From NCBI RefSeq assembly GCF_003073045.1, contig NC_037590.1, forward strand, positions 12,734,311-12,798,310: DNA of 64,000 nt, in the 5' to 3' direction. This document shows positions 1-14,000 of the stretch, piece by piece. The position numbers and the translations under genes are program-made. The stretch is from Pomacea canaliculata (Eukaryota > Mollusca > Gastropoda > Architaenioglossa > Ampullariidae). Numbering within the stretch: the stretch's first letter is position 1; every line of letters begins with the position of its first letter. The notes under the pieces were generated by a model. It worked only from the letters and a program-made list of their open reading frames with translations. It did not search any database and was not told the DNA's origin.

Positions 1-929
1 GGTAGGGGTTGGTGGGTGGGGGAAAGGGCTGGAACCGTTCCAGCTGCATTGCAGGTCGATCTTCGTGCGATCGGATTGCCGAGGCCGGCAGCGTTGGCCG
101 TTAAGGTCGATTATGTATGTGATGACGTAAGTGTACCTTGCCTTCGGCCAAAGGATACGCTGTCGTGGGTAGTGATCGAAGCTGCGGCGTTAACCTTCGG
201 CGAAATGGAGGCCAGTGGAACAGACGACACCCACTGCACCGCGCGTCGTCGGCAGTTGACAGCTTCGGCACTCATCGATCACTGGGAGGACTTAATTCAT
301 CAGCTCGTGTGCGTGCGTGCGTTGCCACGCTCGTGTGTGTGTAAATGCGTACGTGAGTGTGTGGGTGAGAGAGAGAGAGAGGAGGGAGAATTTAGGCACG
401 AGCCGTGAAGCGGATTGAGTACAATAATCCCCCCACTCTCTCTCCTCCTCTCCCCCCTCCCTGCCTGCTGATGGCAGAGCAGACAGCGGGGCTGCCCTTT
501 GGGGTCGATAAGCTTCACTTTTTCGCTCCTCCACGCGCCGGGGTCTGCTGGACCGCGTGCAAGTCTCGGTGTCTGCTCTCAACCACCAGCGTCTGCATGT
601 GTTGCACGAGACTGATTATGCATGAGCGTCTGTGGCACTGTCTTCTATATTAGTCTATGCTCCTCGCCCATATCCTCCTCCACCCTCCAATTAAAAAAAC
701 CGGATACTAGCTTCAGGAATCATTGAGCCGGAAGTAGTGGAAAGGAAACATAAATATAAATAAGTATTGTGACTCAATGTTGTTTAGATGGGGTTCTGGA
801 GGTTTGATCTGGTCATCAAGCGGTTTTGTGCCACACCTAAACGCCAACAGTTTTAGAATACTGTCCATGGTTACGTCAGTTGTGGAGTGATTGTGACGCG
901 ATTAAGTGACGCGATTGTGCTGGCTGCAG
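1..929. other. Region upstream of the tamalin-like gene
   Basis: No coding exon is recognised. The first 600 bases are comparatively GC-rich with many CpG, followed by AT-rich sequence from about 660. A (GA)n run lies near 367-381 and a pyrimidine-rich stretch near 433-465. The block may hold the promoter or a 5' untranslated exon of the following gene, because that gene's first recognisable coding exon is preceded by an AG at 928-929. This is inference from position only. Confidence 0.3.
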
Positions 930-938
930 GGTGACCTG

Positions 939-3900
939 ATGTGGAAGGGATCGGTGGGGGAGGAGCTCCATCACCTGGAGGGGGAGCGCGCCATCCACAC
1001 GGATCCCGAAGAGACGCGGCGCCGACGGACCATCCTCCTCATCCGGAAGAACAACTCCTGGGGCTTCACACTGCAGGTGAGCGTTGGGCCCAGCTTCTGT
1101 CACCATGACAACCTGGGGGCTGTCATGTACCTGCAGCAGGATAGAAGAATGAAAGTGGTTTTAAGGGGACAGAGTGTGTGGGAGAGATTCAAGTGAATAT
1201 CAAGAAGACTTGGTAGAAGGAAGGACTGTTGAGTGGGAGGAAGGGGCTAGCACCAGGGCGCATGTATGGTTTTCATGTTAGTAGCACAGTTTGACATATA
1301 AGCCAGAGAGGGGATGAATGCAGATCCTAGGGGACGGTTGGTTGGTTAGCTGGTTGGTTACTTTACATAATGGAAAAGCCCTGCAAACAGTGCCACATTC
1401 AGAGAGCCTTGTGGAAATTGGTATGGCCCAAATAGGTAAAACAGTTTTTTTTTTAAATTTAAAAATAAGAGTTCTCTTTTTCACATGAAGATCATGCTAC
1501 ATTTGTCACTTTTACAGACCTATGGGATTAAGAACAAGAAGACTGGCACAATAGATGTCATGACCTATGTAGATTATGTTGAAATGAATGGGCCAGCATG
1601 GATTGCGGGCATGCGTAAAGGTAAGTTACATATTGCTTTATCAGTTCAAGGGGGTAGTTGTTGGAGCAGCTGAAAATCCAGGATTTAATTATTAGATATA
1701 TAAACACCAATATAGGATTGTCTCACTTAGCATCGCCATTAATTTAAGATTCTTATCATTGAAAACATACCCTCTGAATTAATGGTTGACTGCACTGCTG
1801 CTGCATGCTCTTATGCACATGTTCATGAAAAGGATTAATCATATTGAGTGTAAAGTATTTAGTTTGGATCTGTCACTTAAGGCATACATATTTGTCTGAA
1901 CTACACATCAACAATATATTCCTTTTGAGTGTGTCAGCCTTACCATCAGGATGTGTCTTAAAGAAAACAAAATATCGGAGCAAACGGTAGGAACTCTTGC
2001 TGCTGCAGTTTTCTTATGTGTGCTCTTTACACGACAGCTGTTAGGAACATAATAGGTGCTTGACTCGAACCCCCATGTATATAAATTAAGCCAGCTGCCA
2101 GCGAGAGATCTGGGTAAACAAATGGTTTTTCAGGGTTTGGAAGCATCCAAGACATCTTGGAAGTTGTGAGCTTAACCATCCTTCCAGATGATTATAGCTC
2201 TAAAGCAGATCACTTACAAAAGCAAAAAACAAATAGCTTGTGGCCATTTTCTTTTCCTGGGAAAGTGAAGTGTAATAGATATCAGCTTAGGTGCCAGACT
2301 GTAGCTACCCCCCGGTCCTGCTCCACTACCCATCAGAGGCCAGCATCAGGTTGTAATCTGAGTAGAGCCATCTCCAAGGCCTGCACTGAGATGCACCCAT
2401 TCTCTGTCACAGTCTGTTTTATCCTTCCCAGGAAATATGTAAAAAAAAAGGTTTGAGTGGGTGAGAGATTAGAAAAGTTACCAGAGGTTGGTATTAGCAT
2501 GATTGGAACTGGAAAGAAGTTTGTAAAACATTATTTCATTATCAAGCAGGATCTTTGTTTACATTGAGTGTAATGGTATAAAAAAATTATCAAACATGTC
2601 AGGCTTTTTCTAGTTCTGTATCAAGTCATTTATTTGTTTAATTGTAATCCATTTTGAGATTATAAAACAAAAGTAGTTTGGCTGACAAGATCTTTTCTCT
2701 ATTGTTGACTTTCACTGTCGTGGCAGGAGATGTGCTATTATCTGTCAACGGTGGATCAGTGGAAGGTCTGAAACATCAAGACCTAGTTGCGAAGATACAG
2801 GAAAGCACTGACAACCTTAGGTATAGAACTTAAAGGTTCTTGTGTGGTGCGTGCATGTGTGTCCATCAGTCTGTCCTAAAACATTTCTAAAAATAGGAAA
2901 ATTATTTTCTTATTTCCTGTATGTGTCTCACACATTTCCCAAGAGTGTGCACACATGATCATATGCATATTTATGCATATATGAGCAAGAGAAAGACAAG
3001 AGAAGTGCTAGTTTAAAGACTGGGATTGATGTCTGTTTTATGTTTTGTATGCATTTGTATTAAAAAGAAAATGTTCAAGTCAAACTGGGAATTAATAATA
3101 TCTTGATTGGCATTGTCCTAATTTATACAGCATGATACACAGTCATTTTGGGCAGGGGACAGGGAGTCTACCCCAAAGAGCCAAAAATGATATGGCATTA
3201 GGTTTATTGTTCAGTACAGCAAAATCAGGTAATTTAGTAACTATTTTCCAGACTGGTGGTGCTGTTTGAAGATTGTTGCCGCAAGGTGGAGCTATATGAA
3301 AGGTTCATCAAGCTCAAGGTAATGTTACATGAAGATCCACTATGGATGTAATTACTTTCACACATCACTGGGATGAAGTTCTTAATGCAATCATTAGCCA
3401 CCATGTACAAGAAATACTTCCCACTTTTTACAGCTTTTGAAATATATGAAATATTCTTATTTAAAATATTCTTCTTAATTTGCATAACAAAAAGCAGGAA
3501 AATGTGACACCAGACAATATGCTACTGTTCATAAATCCCACATTGTTCATCCATTTTATGACATTATGACATGGTTGTTATTATTTTCAGCGAATCTTGT
3601 CACAAAAGAGACGAGAATTAAGACGCCTTGAGGATGAAGAAATCCTAATATACTCTAGTAAGTGTTTCATCTAATTCAGTAAGAAACATAATAATTTATT
3701 GGGACTGTTTCTGTAAATGCTCTCACATAGGATAAATGTTTATGATACTATACATTGTAAAACTTAAAGACTAATGAAATTGAAGTCATTTTAAAAGTAG
3801 TGGGTTTCGTTACTGCAAGATCTAACTCCTCAAAGCTGAGTAAATGACCAGTAAAAGATGTCAGTAATTTTCATGGTTCATTGAATAACATTGAAAGTAC

Positions 3901-4788
3901 TTGAAGGTAATTGTTTCCATGCAACAGGTCTGTCAGAATAATTCTTACTCTGTGAGTGAAAGAAATGGAAAAGTGCCAAGCTATTGGAAATATTCATTTT
4001 CTCCCAAATAGTTATAAAGCTAACTGCCTGTTGCAGGACGACAGCTTAGCCGTGCAAGCATGTTTCGGGATAGCACACGAAGTTCTACCTCAAGTGACTG
4101 GGATTGCTACAGTGAGGTGGCATCACCTGCAGCCTTGGAATCCATCAGTCCAAACAGAAAGGTGTGGCAGCAACATTTTTTCACCAACAGCACAGAGACC
4201 CTGGACACAAGCAGTGAACTTTCTTTTGATAATGCAAGCCTTTTTGCCTCACATGAAAGCCTCTCCCACAGAGCTTCTCGAGAGAGCCTTTCCAGCAATT
4301 CCATCTCATTGCAAAACAACAGTGTAGACAGCGACAGAGAAAGTTTCGAGAAAGGAGCTGTTGGCGGATGTGACGCTGGCATTGGTGATGTGCAGTTGCC
4401 TGCATCCACAAGGCAATATTTGCCATTAAACCCGAATCAGGAGAGCATTGGGATGGAGGCAGCTATTTTAAGGCAGCCAGCAGCAAGAGAGGACAAGCAA
4501 GTGGTGGACGATGCACAGCTGGAGACACATGGGGGTAGGAAACGGCCCAGGTCAAGTTCTTTGCTGCTGAATGACATGCGTATGAAGCTTCTTGCAGACA
4601 ATGTTACCTCTGTTGCCAGTCGTGCAGAGAAGGGGTCTGTTAATGGGGAGAACATAGAAGATGAAGCTAGTGATGAAGGCAGGGAGGCATGTGCCATGTC
4701 AGAGGAAAAGGAGGCTGCAGACTGTTTGGTTGGCAAACTTTATTGTGGTGTCCGCATCAATGATAAGGATGAAAATACTCGCCTTTGA
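939..4788 (+). CDS. Tamalin/CYTIP-type PDZ scaffold protein
   Basis: Six coding exons are read: 939-1076 (exon may open at 930 after AG), 1518-1620, 2727-2820, 3252-3318, 3591-3657 and 4037-4788. All junctions are GT-AG, and they join in frame to give 406 codons plus TGA. Residues about 30-120 form a PDZ domain: the carboxylate loop is SWGFTL, followed by GDVLLSVNG and GLKHQDLVAKI. A charged helix with leucine spacing follows (KLKRILSQKRRELRRLEDEE). In vertebrates this PDZ plus coiled-coil order is typical of tamalin (GRASP) and CYTIP, which tether cytohesin Arf-GEFs to receptors at the membrane. The rest is a Ser-rich, probably disordered tail ending in NTRL, a class I PDZ ligand. The start at 939 is the first ATG in the exon, and an in-frame stop lies at 903. 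An upstream coding exon is not excluded. The family call is by recognition; receptor partners here are unknown. Confidence 0.82.
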
Positions 4789-5400
4789 CTGTGACAACAT
4801 TTAGGCTGTGACATTATCTGCGTGTGTGTGTGTGTGTGTTGTTTTAAAAGTTTGTAAAAAAAGTCTGCTCCTCACCTATTCCAACAGTGGCTGCTTTTTT
4901 TTGTCTTCACATGTGCTATGTCTCTTTATAAAATGTGGGTAACAATGACAGTTGCATTCCTGTTTTTAAGTTGCAGTATATTGAAGTTCTTGCATAACAA
5001 AAAAAAAAAAGGTGGTTTGAGTTTGAAAGAAATGTGAAAGTTCATCTTTCTGGCAGCATCATCACTTCCTCTATATCTTCAGTCCAAAATGGTACTACTG
5101 GCTATGCAAGCTACTTTTGTTCATGCCCCTGTGACAAGGAAAGGAATCTGAGTGAAATGTTTGCCAACATGATACTTTGGTTGGCTGACTATTTTTTACC
5201 TTAATCTGGCATGTTATCTTTTCCATGGTTTGTCATTTTTAAACCCACCTAGAACATATAGTGCTCAACTGAAAAATGAGCCTAAGATGTTCGAAAAGGA
5301 AAATAAGACACAAAACAAAATATTTAACAAATGTTTTAATCATGCAAAAAATAATAAAACAGTGGCACAGTTTCTTTAGACCTTAAAATAAAGTGTCATG
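4789..5400 (+). other. Likely 3' UTR of the tamalin-like gene with poly(A) signals
   Basis: The sequence after the stop is AT-rich and non-coding, with a short (GT)n run at about 4820-4838. Two canonical AATAAA hexamers lie at 5353-5358 and 5387-5392, suggesting a 3' UTR of about 600 bases. Later A-rich hexamer variants exist, so a longer UTR is possible. Confidence 0.45.
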
Positions 5401-8400
5401 GCTAACTTTAATGTGCACTTAAAAAGATTAAAACAAGTGTTTGCAAAAGGTTTAGTTTATACACAAAGAAGCTGTACACCTTTAGATGAAGAAATGGCAA
5501 TGGTGGAGTTACATTATTTGTGCACTAAAAAAGATGTTGTATTGAAGGAAATTCTCCTTCATGCTTTGCTTTTGATCATATTTTGAGTCTGAATCTGTTT
5601 AAAAAGTGTCTGAGGTATATACAATTACTGATAAATCATATCAATCCATTGTTTCTCGCTCAGATTGATTTATGTCCCTTAGCTAATGCTGTTTAGCTCA
5701 CAGGGTTGGGAAGGAAAGAATATGGGTAGAAGAATGGGGTAACATTCCAAAGGATGCATTTAATTGCTTAGTACATTAGCACAGATTTTTAATTGTAGTT
5801 AAACTAACAAAAACTGTAATGTGGGAAAGGAACAAGGCTGTGGACAATAATTACCATATGTCATGCATGAATTAAGTTGCAAGATCCTGTTTGTAGCACC
5901 TGACATAGTGTTAATATTTTGAGCATTGCTGCTGAAAGAAGATGCTTTAAAGATGTGTGAACATTGTTTTCAACTATTTGTAAAATTTATGTGTGCAATT
6001 ACTTGTACCATATTGAGGGACATTGAAGAATGCATGTGGCTTGTGTATTTTTTATTTATTTTTATATAATAGCCTTATTTTATTTTTTCAGCATTTATCA
6101 AAATTGAGTTATGCATATCAGGAACTTGAATAAGGTCTTGTATCAGCATTCCTGAAGAAGGAAATATAATCTAGTCATACAAAAACTTTTTAAAAAAAAT
6201 TCAAATATTTATTATGAAATTCTAACAATCTGATGTAGTCACGTATGTCCGTTGATTTTTTTTGTGTTTTTTTAAACATTAGAAAGCTTGATTCAGTTGC
6301 TAACAGTGACTAATTCCCTCACTCAAAATTGTCTCTTAGTAGGCAGGTACAACGCTGTCTTGTGTAACTCTCCTTCCTGGCTTGCATCATTGCTTCCTGG
6401 CTTATCTGAAGCAGCCACTGCAGAAACTTAGAGTCAACACATTTTCACTAATTGCAAGGGCAGCTATTCTGTTAGGCCATAAAGTAATTAGGTAATTGCC
6501 CATTGATTCTCAACATACCATCTCATTTATTAGCAAGTGGATGGTCCCTGTAATTCCAGGCAAGTTTGTGAGAAAGGTTACCACCTGTTATTAATAAGCT
6601 TTTGTTTTGTTAGTACTATCCAGACTCTTAACTCGAATTGAAGCTGTCTATAAACCATCAGCAGTGCTCAACAAAACTGCAGGTTCTTAATATCAGGGAA
6701 TACACCATGTAATTGACTCAGTGCATCTCCTTTAACTATGACACCCCATCTAACAGAAATAGAAAAATAATATGCTGTACAAACATTTGATCTATTGAAG
6801 GCTTAGATTCCTTAATCTGCCACAGGCTCTGCTAGATGGAAGAAATCTTTCACTAGTATTCATCTGTTAGACAATCCCATTTATAGATCACTAGCATTAT
6901 TATAAAGTCAACTGAATGAAAGCAGGTTTTTCATTCTCTGTGCACATTGAGAATCTAATTCATCCAGACCATTTCCCTTCACAGTAGGAAAACAAACTGG
7001 GCAACATAAATGTGTGACAGCATATGAAAGCAAAGAGTGTGTGTTTAGGCAGATGGTTAACCTTCAGTGAAACAGGATTTTTTGAGTGAAAGTGATGGTT
7101 CTTTAAATCAGAATAACACATAATGTCAGAATTGTAATATTTTGCTGCATAATTGTTACAAGCAAAGCTAAAACTTTTTATGTACTTAAACTGTTTTACT
7201 GACTTTTTGTAAGGATTTATGATGTGGTTGGTCCAATATTAAACTTTGTATTTGCAACTCAGCCTCATTGTGAGCGTCCAATTTTGATAAACTGCTCACT
7301 TGGTTTTGATATTACTTGCCAAGCATATTAACTTGACAGGAAGCTTTTTTTGTGTTTGTTTGAGGCTGTCAAAATACAAAATAAGTCAAAAAAACTAAAG
7401 GAGTTTGTTTCGCACAAGAAAGTTTGCACCTATCTATATGTATATATAAATATATTTTATCAAGAATCACATTCCATGGTTTTGTATAAACTTTGTTTCA
7501 GCCAGTAAGTTTGATGAAAACAAATGCATCATAATGTTAAAATATTCAGTTTTCAAGCATACTTAAGATGACATCATTTTATAATGCAAAGTAGCCCTTT
7601 TTTCGTCTGTGATGCAACTACTGTCAAGTTTCATTGAAGAAAGTACCCATACATGTTAGTTGTATTATTATTGTAAACCTGTTCACTTAATCAAAATGTC
7701 TACTATTTCATTCAGTGCTTTAAGAAATTCACAATGTGCAGAGGTTTGCTGTTTTACAGTGACATTTACAATAACTTCTTTACAGGGTGAACAGCTCCAC
7801 ACCTTTCATGCCAGCAAATGCAAGGTTAGCATAAGCCTCACCTGTCACTTACAAATGATAATGTTTGTAGGCTGTGTTGTTGTGGCCATATTAGTCTGGC
7901 TCATGTTTGGTGTTTTGACCTAGTACTCAAACAGATAAATAAGACATGTAACAGCTTTACCTTTCAAAATTAATGTTGTCTTTCAGAAAGAGAGTGTACG
8001 AGAGAAGGATGAAGGTAAAGAATTAAAAATAATGAGATGGATTGTTTTAAAGTAGCATTTTTTTTAAGGGTGTTGCTCACTAGATTTTGTAAAGGATGTT
8101 GCAGTACTGCTGTGTAAGGTGTATAAGTATTGGTATAAAAGAATGATCATTGTCAAGTAACTAATGTGCTTATGACTATGTCATGGCAATACGTGCATGT
8201 TCATGGGCAAGAAATACACAGTAAATATTCAGTCTATATATGATGTTTCATTCCATTGGTCTTTAGCAATCCCTGCTTCATGCTTTCACCCGCTGTGCCT
8301 AAATGGATGCTTGTACAGACACATGCACACACTCACACAAGCATAAGTGTTTTTGTAGAAAAAATATCCAACTTAGAATTATGAGAGGAGATTCTATGGT

Positions 8401-11047
8401 GAAAGGAACTCTGCTCTTACACACACGAAAACTGTCTTGCAACCTTGTTAAACAAACAACAAAAGAGAATGTTGATTAATTTCATATTCAAAATTCTTTG
8501 TTACTTTCCTAAAGCAGTACCTGTCACCCACTCAATAGTAATCATGCAACTGGGACAACACTCTCATTGACATATGTACAGATATAAACATGTAAGTATA
8601 AGTATTAAAACTTGGCAACAAGAACAGATATTAACAAATGTATCACAGAATGTTCATTTGCCCCAGATGAATGTGATGGAAAATTTAACCCTACTGAATA
8701 AATTGCAACAAATCACTTGAACATTTTCTTCAGGAATAAATTTAAATAATGCTAAAACTGGGTAGACATGAGATGCTGATGAAAATAATGTAAAATCCCT
8801 CATTAAATATGAATTTTTCAGAAAGCATCAGAATTTCTTTTGTATAAATGATAAAGCAATTTAAGACTGCTAGAGTGACATTATTCTTGTGAATCAATCC
8901 TGCCCTATCCCCTCTCACATGCTTTCCTCATATGCTCAACATTCATTAAGTGTAATAATATTCAGTTATTATATAGTGGCTGTTATCCCCCATGTAATGA
9001 AACCTGTCATAAATAATAGTAAAACTTAATCATCAAAACATGAATTATAAATAGTAAGGGCTTCACAAGGGGGAAAATGAAGGAAATACTGCATGACAAA
9101 ATCTGATCTTAACATGTATCTCTATACGACCTTCTGTATCCAGTCATTGTATTCTTTAAAGAAGTTTTCCCATGATTTATATCAAAGTTTGTTTGGATGA
9201 CACTGGAAGCATTTCACAAACCTTGATGAGGTTAAAACACACTATGCAAGGAATGTTGGAATTAATGTTGTGGGCTTTTCTCCAAATAATTAATCTGGTG
9301 AGGAGGAACCTACATACTTGCTGCATTTGAAAACAATTTTGAGCATTGCATTATTAATGCACATCACACATAGAAGGCATGTCACATTTAGACCAATATA
9401 GTTTTTATTGCAATGGAATTCCTTGCATGCTGCTGTTTCATTGTCAGCTAGTGTTCTGTTAATGACACATGATGACACAATATATACATGCACACACATG
9501 CACACATACATTATCGCAAAATGTGTTTACTAAATTTGCACTTCTACTGTATGAATCCACCCAACCGCGGATGGTTTTGTGCACAGTTGAAAATATGCTA
9601 AAATATCATTTTTCTGAAAAAAGGGATTTTACAATGAAGGGTGGAAAGATGATGTTAATGACAATGATGCATAAGACCCAGGCACTTATGTAATCAATGG
9701 CTTGTGGTTCCTGGAATCTACAGCGACAGCCTTTGTGTCAAACCTAGTCCACTCATTTCTTGTTGAACTTCAAACACATCTATTTACAGCTTTTACATGC
9801 AATGATCTCTGAATGCACAATCAACAGAAACACACACTAGTAAAGGCAAAACACATGCTGAAACACTGAACATCAATGACATGCTGACTAAAGGTGAAAC
9901 ATTCCTTACACTAACAACATATGCCAGCAAAATGTGACACAACCCTGACTAATAATCCTTGCATAGTCTCTGTATACTTTCTGACTACCCATCCTCTCTC
10001 TCCCTCTCTTTGCTTATGCAGGGCATCGGAAGAAAAGTCTAGAAAACAATTATCATTCATGCATACACTCTCTGGCATAAAATATTCTGGGCTGCAAGAT
10101 TTACGGCAGTCACCTGCACATGCATACAATAAACTGCTAGAAGGATCTAGAACTACCTGGAGTTATACTGAGAGCTAGACCAAAGCAGTGTTGTGTATAT
10201 CAGCTGGTTTGAGTGTGAGGGTAAAATAAACATTATGGCATCACTGACCATGGCTCAAAAAAAATTTTGTTAAAGTGCCATTCCATTGCTCTTGTGCTCT
10301 CTACCACAAAAAGCTGAAATCAGTAACAGAATGAAGTGCAAGGAGGACAATCATTATGTAAGTCTTAAAAAGAGCACATACAAAAACATAGATGTACACA
10401 TAACAAAAATGAGAATGCTTGAACACTGCAGGATTTGCTCCCCTTTAGACCATTGCATGAACAATAGTGGAATAAGAATTCACACTAGCATCATCATACA
10501 TAAAAAAAATTATTAACTTTTAGATTACAGGTTTTTTTTTTAAATATAAAAGCAGCAGAAAAAAGCTGATCTATCTGCAAATAATTCAAGGATATAGCTC
10601 TTTTAACTTGTTGAAAAATTCTTCAAAAGCAAACAGTGGGAATATTCTTTCTACCAATATTTTATAAGGTCTCAACAGTGAAAAAGTTGCAACCACAGTT
10701 GAAACAAAGAAAGAATCAGTAGACTTTTACTAGCAAAATAATCTGTAAGTCCTGCTGTTGTTTCATAAGGGACCATATAAATGCCTAGGATGAGACAGCC
10801 TCTCCCTCCCCAACAAATGTTTTAAAGAAATAATATACAGAACATGTCATTGTGGATTAGAAAGATACAGCAGCAAAATATCAATTGTAAAATTTTCGGG
10901 AAAAGCTGGAGGTAGAGTTAAAATGCATGAGTCTATAACCCAAACTGTCCCACCTCAAGTCAGCATCTTTCAGTGGTAGGCAAACAAGTGCAAAGTGCAA
11001 ACAAGTAGTAACTAGACCGACAGACTACGAAATTTTACTTTAATTAA
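5401..11047. other. AT-rich intergenic stretch
   Basis: No convincing gene is seen. Open stretches such as 7660-7923 have no domain, no splice context and a composition like the surrounding AT-rich DNA. One exon-like segment (10022-10179) is listed separately. Short CA tracts and A/T homopolymers are scattered throughout. Confidence 0.5.
10022..10179 (+). other. Exon-like open segment behind a strong 3' splice-site consensus
   Basis: A long pyrimidine run (about 9990-10014) ends in TTATGCAG at 10021. It is followed by an open frame beginning ASEEKSRKQLSF and ending in TAG. This resembles a terminal exon, but I recognise no family and found no partner exon with a matching donor and phase. It may be an alternative last exon of the gene ending at 4788, or chance. 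Confidence 0.15.
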
Positions 11048-14000
11048 TCAATAATAGCCTGAAAATAACACACGAACATACAAAGGCTTAGAAAAATAAA
11101 CACAGCAAATACCATCACCGAAGTAACGAAGTCTGCCCCCAGTAACCAGCAAAAAGTCAGAGCTGGTGGAAGGCCGTTCAACCTCCATGTCACACAGACG
11201 TAACACATCAAAGGTTGTTTCCCTTGCTTGCATTCCACGAGCCATTCCCAGAGTAATATGGGCACTTCTACCTTGTTTTGCCTCCTTTAGAGGGCATTCT
11301 GAGAAGGCTTTATCACCAGATGCCTGACTTATTTCACTGTCAGTCAGGCTAGGTGAATAATCCCTTGGGAAACTATGCTCCACAGCTGGATCATGAAATT
11401 TTCTTTTCTTAGGGAATGTTTTTCGAACCTTTGGTGAGGTCTTATTGCCACTCAGGTGTGCTGCTGCTGCTGCTGCTGCTGTTGCTGACCTGCCATTCCT
11501 CCATTCTCTCTCTTCTGGCTTGTCAAATAATTTCAGTTCGGCATCATCCAGGCTGACTCTGGCACCCACAGTACGGGGGCTATAGCAGATGGATGTGATT
11601 ACAAGTGTGAATGCCTGGCCAACAGAGTCTTGTACTCTGGGATCTTTATGATACAGGTATGCCCCTTCAGCAAGATTTTGACCTCGTCCACAGTATTTCG
11701 CTGTACAGTGCATCAAAGAGCCTGACCTGTTGGGGCTGATATAATACTCTTGCAGGATGCTCCATAAATGATCTGAAAAAAATAATCATTCCTTCATAGG
11801 TTCATGCATGTGTACTAGTATTTTAACATGCTCACACACACAAACATGCGCAAGTGCTCACATATGGAGTGCATTGGACTTAAAGCACAGCCTCTGGACC
11901 AATAATTAACATGTTTCTATCTGCTACCTGCTATGCAAGAAGCTTTGTCTCCCAAAGGCTGTGAAATTTAAACAGTTTAGAATATCTGCATTTGATACTC
12001 AACCCTCTCTTTTGCAGTCTTCCCCCCTCCCAGATAAAACATGTACCAGTTTACTCTAGGTATGGATTGCACCCTTACCATGTAGTACACATGGCAGCTG
12101 AGAGTCTCAGCCGTTCCACGAGAAAGAAGTGCAAACTATTTGTAGTTTTGTGGTTATTTGTGGTTAATAAGGGCGATCACTGTAGATCTAACGGCGACGA
12201 CTCCAGATAACAAGGATCGATGACATCGGAAAAATTTTTGAGAATATACTGAGAACATCTTAAGACTATGAAGGAATCTTCTCATATTATAGAATGACAA
12301 AGGGGATTGTCGCTTCACTTTATTTACTACAACTCAAGTTCGCTGTGACAGTGAGTGAATCACGCGAGAGAGATTGATATTCAGCCTGTAGATCCAGTCA
12401 GTTCGCAGAATGCAACACAAAGACACTTAACTCATGCGGCTTGTAGATGTTGATCACAATCATCAGAGGAGGTCATCGTGCAGTTTGACTGTGTGGCCTG
12501 TATCGATCAGCTATCTACAGGTCACAGAGATACGACCACAGTGCATGTAGCTCAGCACTCGTCAAGAGGACTGTGGACTGTACTGCAGGGCCAAGCACCT
12601 GATGATCTAACTTTTCATTTTTGCCCATGCAAACACTTTTTTTTTCCTTTTTCTGAAGTGGTCATGCGCTTTGTAGCAGCAGATCGTTCGCTCACAACTG
12701 TGGTCCTTTTTTTTAGCCGTCCGATCGTTTGATTCTAACTTTCCTTTTGGTTTTCTGCAGCTGCTAATGTTTTATTGGTGTACTTTTCTGTGACATTTCG
12801 GCGCATTGAGCGTTTCCCAAGGATTCGGATTTTGCGCGTTATAAGTCTCCTTCATATCATATATATCATATACACATCTGAACATGAGGAATAAGCATAA
12901 ACACTCCTCAGAGACAACATACTTTTACACTATACATCACAAACTTTCAACTCAATTTTTCAGCTGTTTGGGGTAGCATAGTACAATAAACCTGATGCTT
13001 AAATAATATTAAGTTATCACCCCAACTGCTAATATCACCAGACTTCCACATGGATGACCTTCAGAGAGCTGTGCCTGTGATGCTTAAATAAGTATCTCAA
13101 ATGTACTCCAGTCTATGAGTGGTTTGTGGTATTAAAAAAAATACAACAAAAGACTAAACTACTCATATTCTGACCACCCAAAAAAAAAAAAACCAGGCAT
13201 TTCTCTTGCTCATCAACTCAACAGTACATGTACTTGAAACCAGACATATGGATGGATTCTGACTAAGCACTCACCCCAATCATTTATATTTTTTCTTGAT
13301 AAAGAAAGCTGCCTTAGAAGTCTATCTGCTAGGTCTGGTATCTGCAGTAAACATTGTTGTAACACACATTTGCTAATGAAAATAAGTTCTGAAGACGCTG
13401 TATCTCTCAGAAACCATCCATAGAAGAGAGGAATGACATCCTCAATCTGCTTTACCTGAAAGAATACCAAAATTTGGTCAGCATGGTAAAAGCACAATGA
13501 CTAACGGATGTGCACCTAAAATATTTGGTACCTGGCAAAATGTTTTCTCTCTATAGATAGAATTTAGTGGGATGTCTGAATGGGATAGGCAAGGGTGGGA
13601 AATTGAAAGATCATTTTAAAAAAGACTATACATACTTTTTCCTCCCTCTGGAAAAAATAAGTCTCTTTGCTCTTACAAAGTCAATTGTTTATGTTATTCA
13701 AGCTACCTCTGCTATTTGTATCTGATCATGTTAAAAACATCTTTTGAAGGGAAAGGTACTCTTTTTTAAAATGTGTTAACCTTATGTGCAGATAAGCAAT
13801 TCTTCTAGAATTTTAAATAATTAACTAAGCTGTTTACATGAAAATTTATGATAACCTTTCTTGTCAAAATATCTTCTGTCAAACCATGTTTGTTTCTTTT
13901 GGCCAGCTCTACAGGATTAAGCCTCCATGCAGTCTTTGGTTGAACTGGTACAACAACATAATCATTGTGACGGGCAAGTTCTAAGTAGAAATTCATCTCC

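Noticed and set aside
4107-4736. Minus-strand frames of about 100 codons inside the tamalin-like last exon
   Set aside because: They are antisense shadows of the Ser-rich coding tail.
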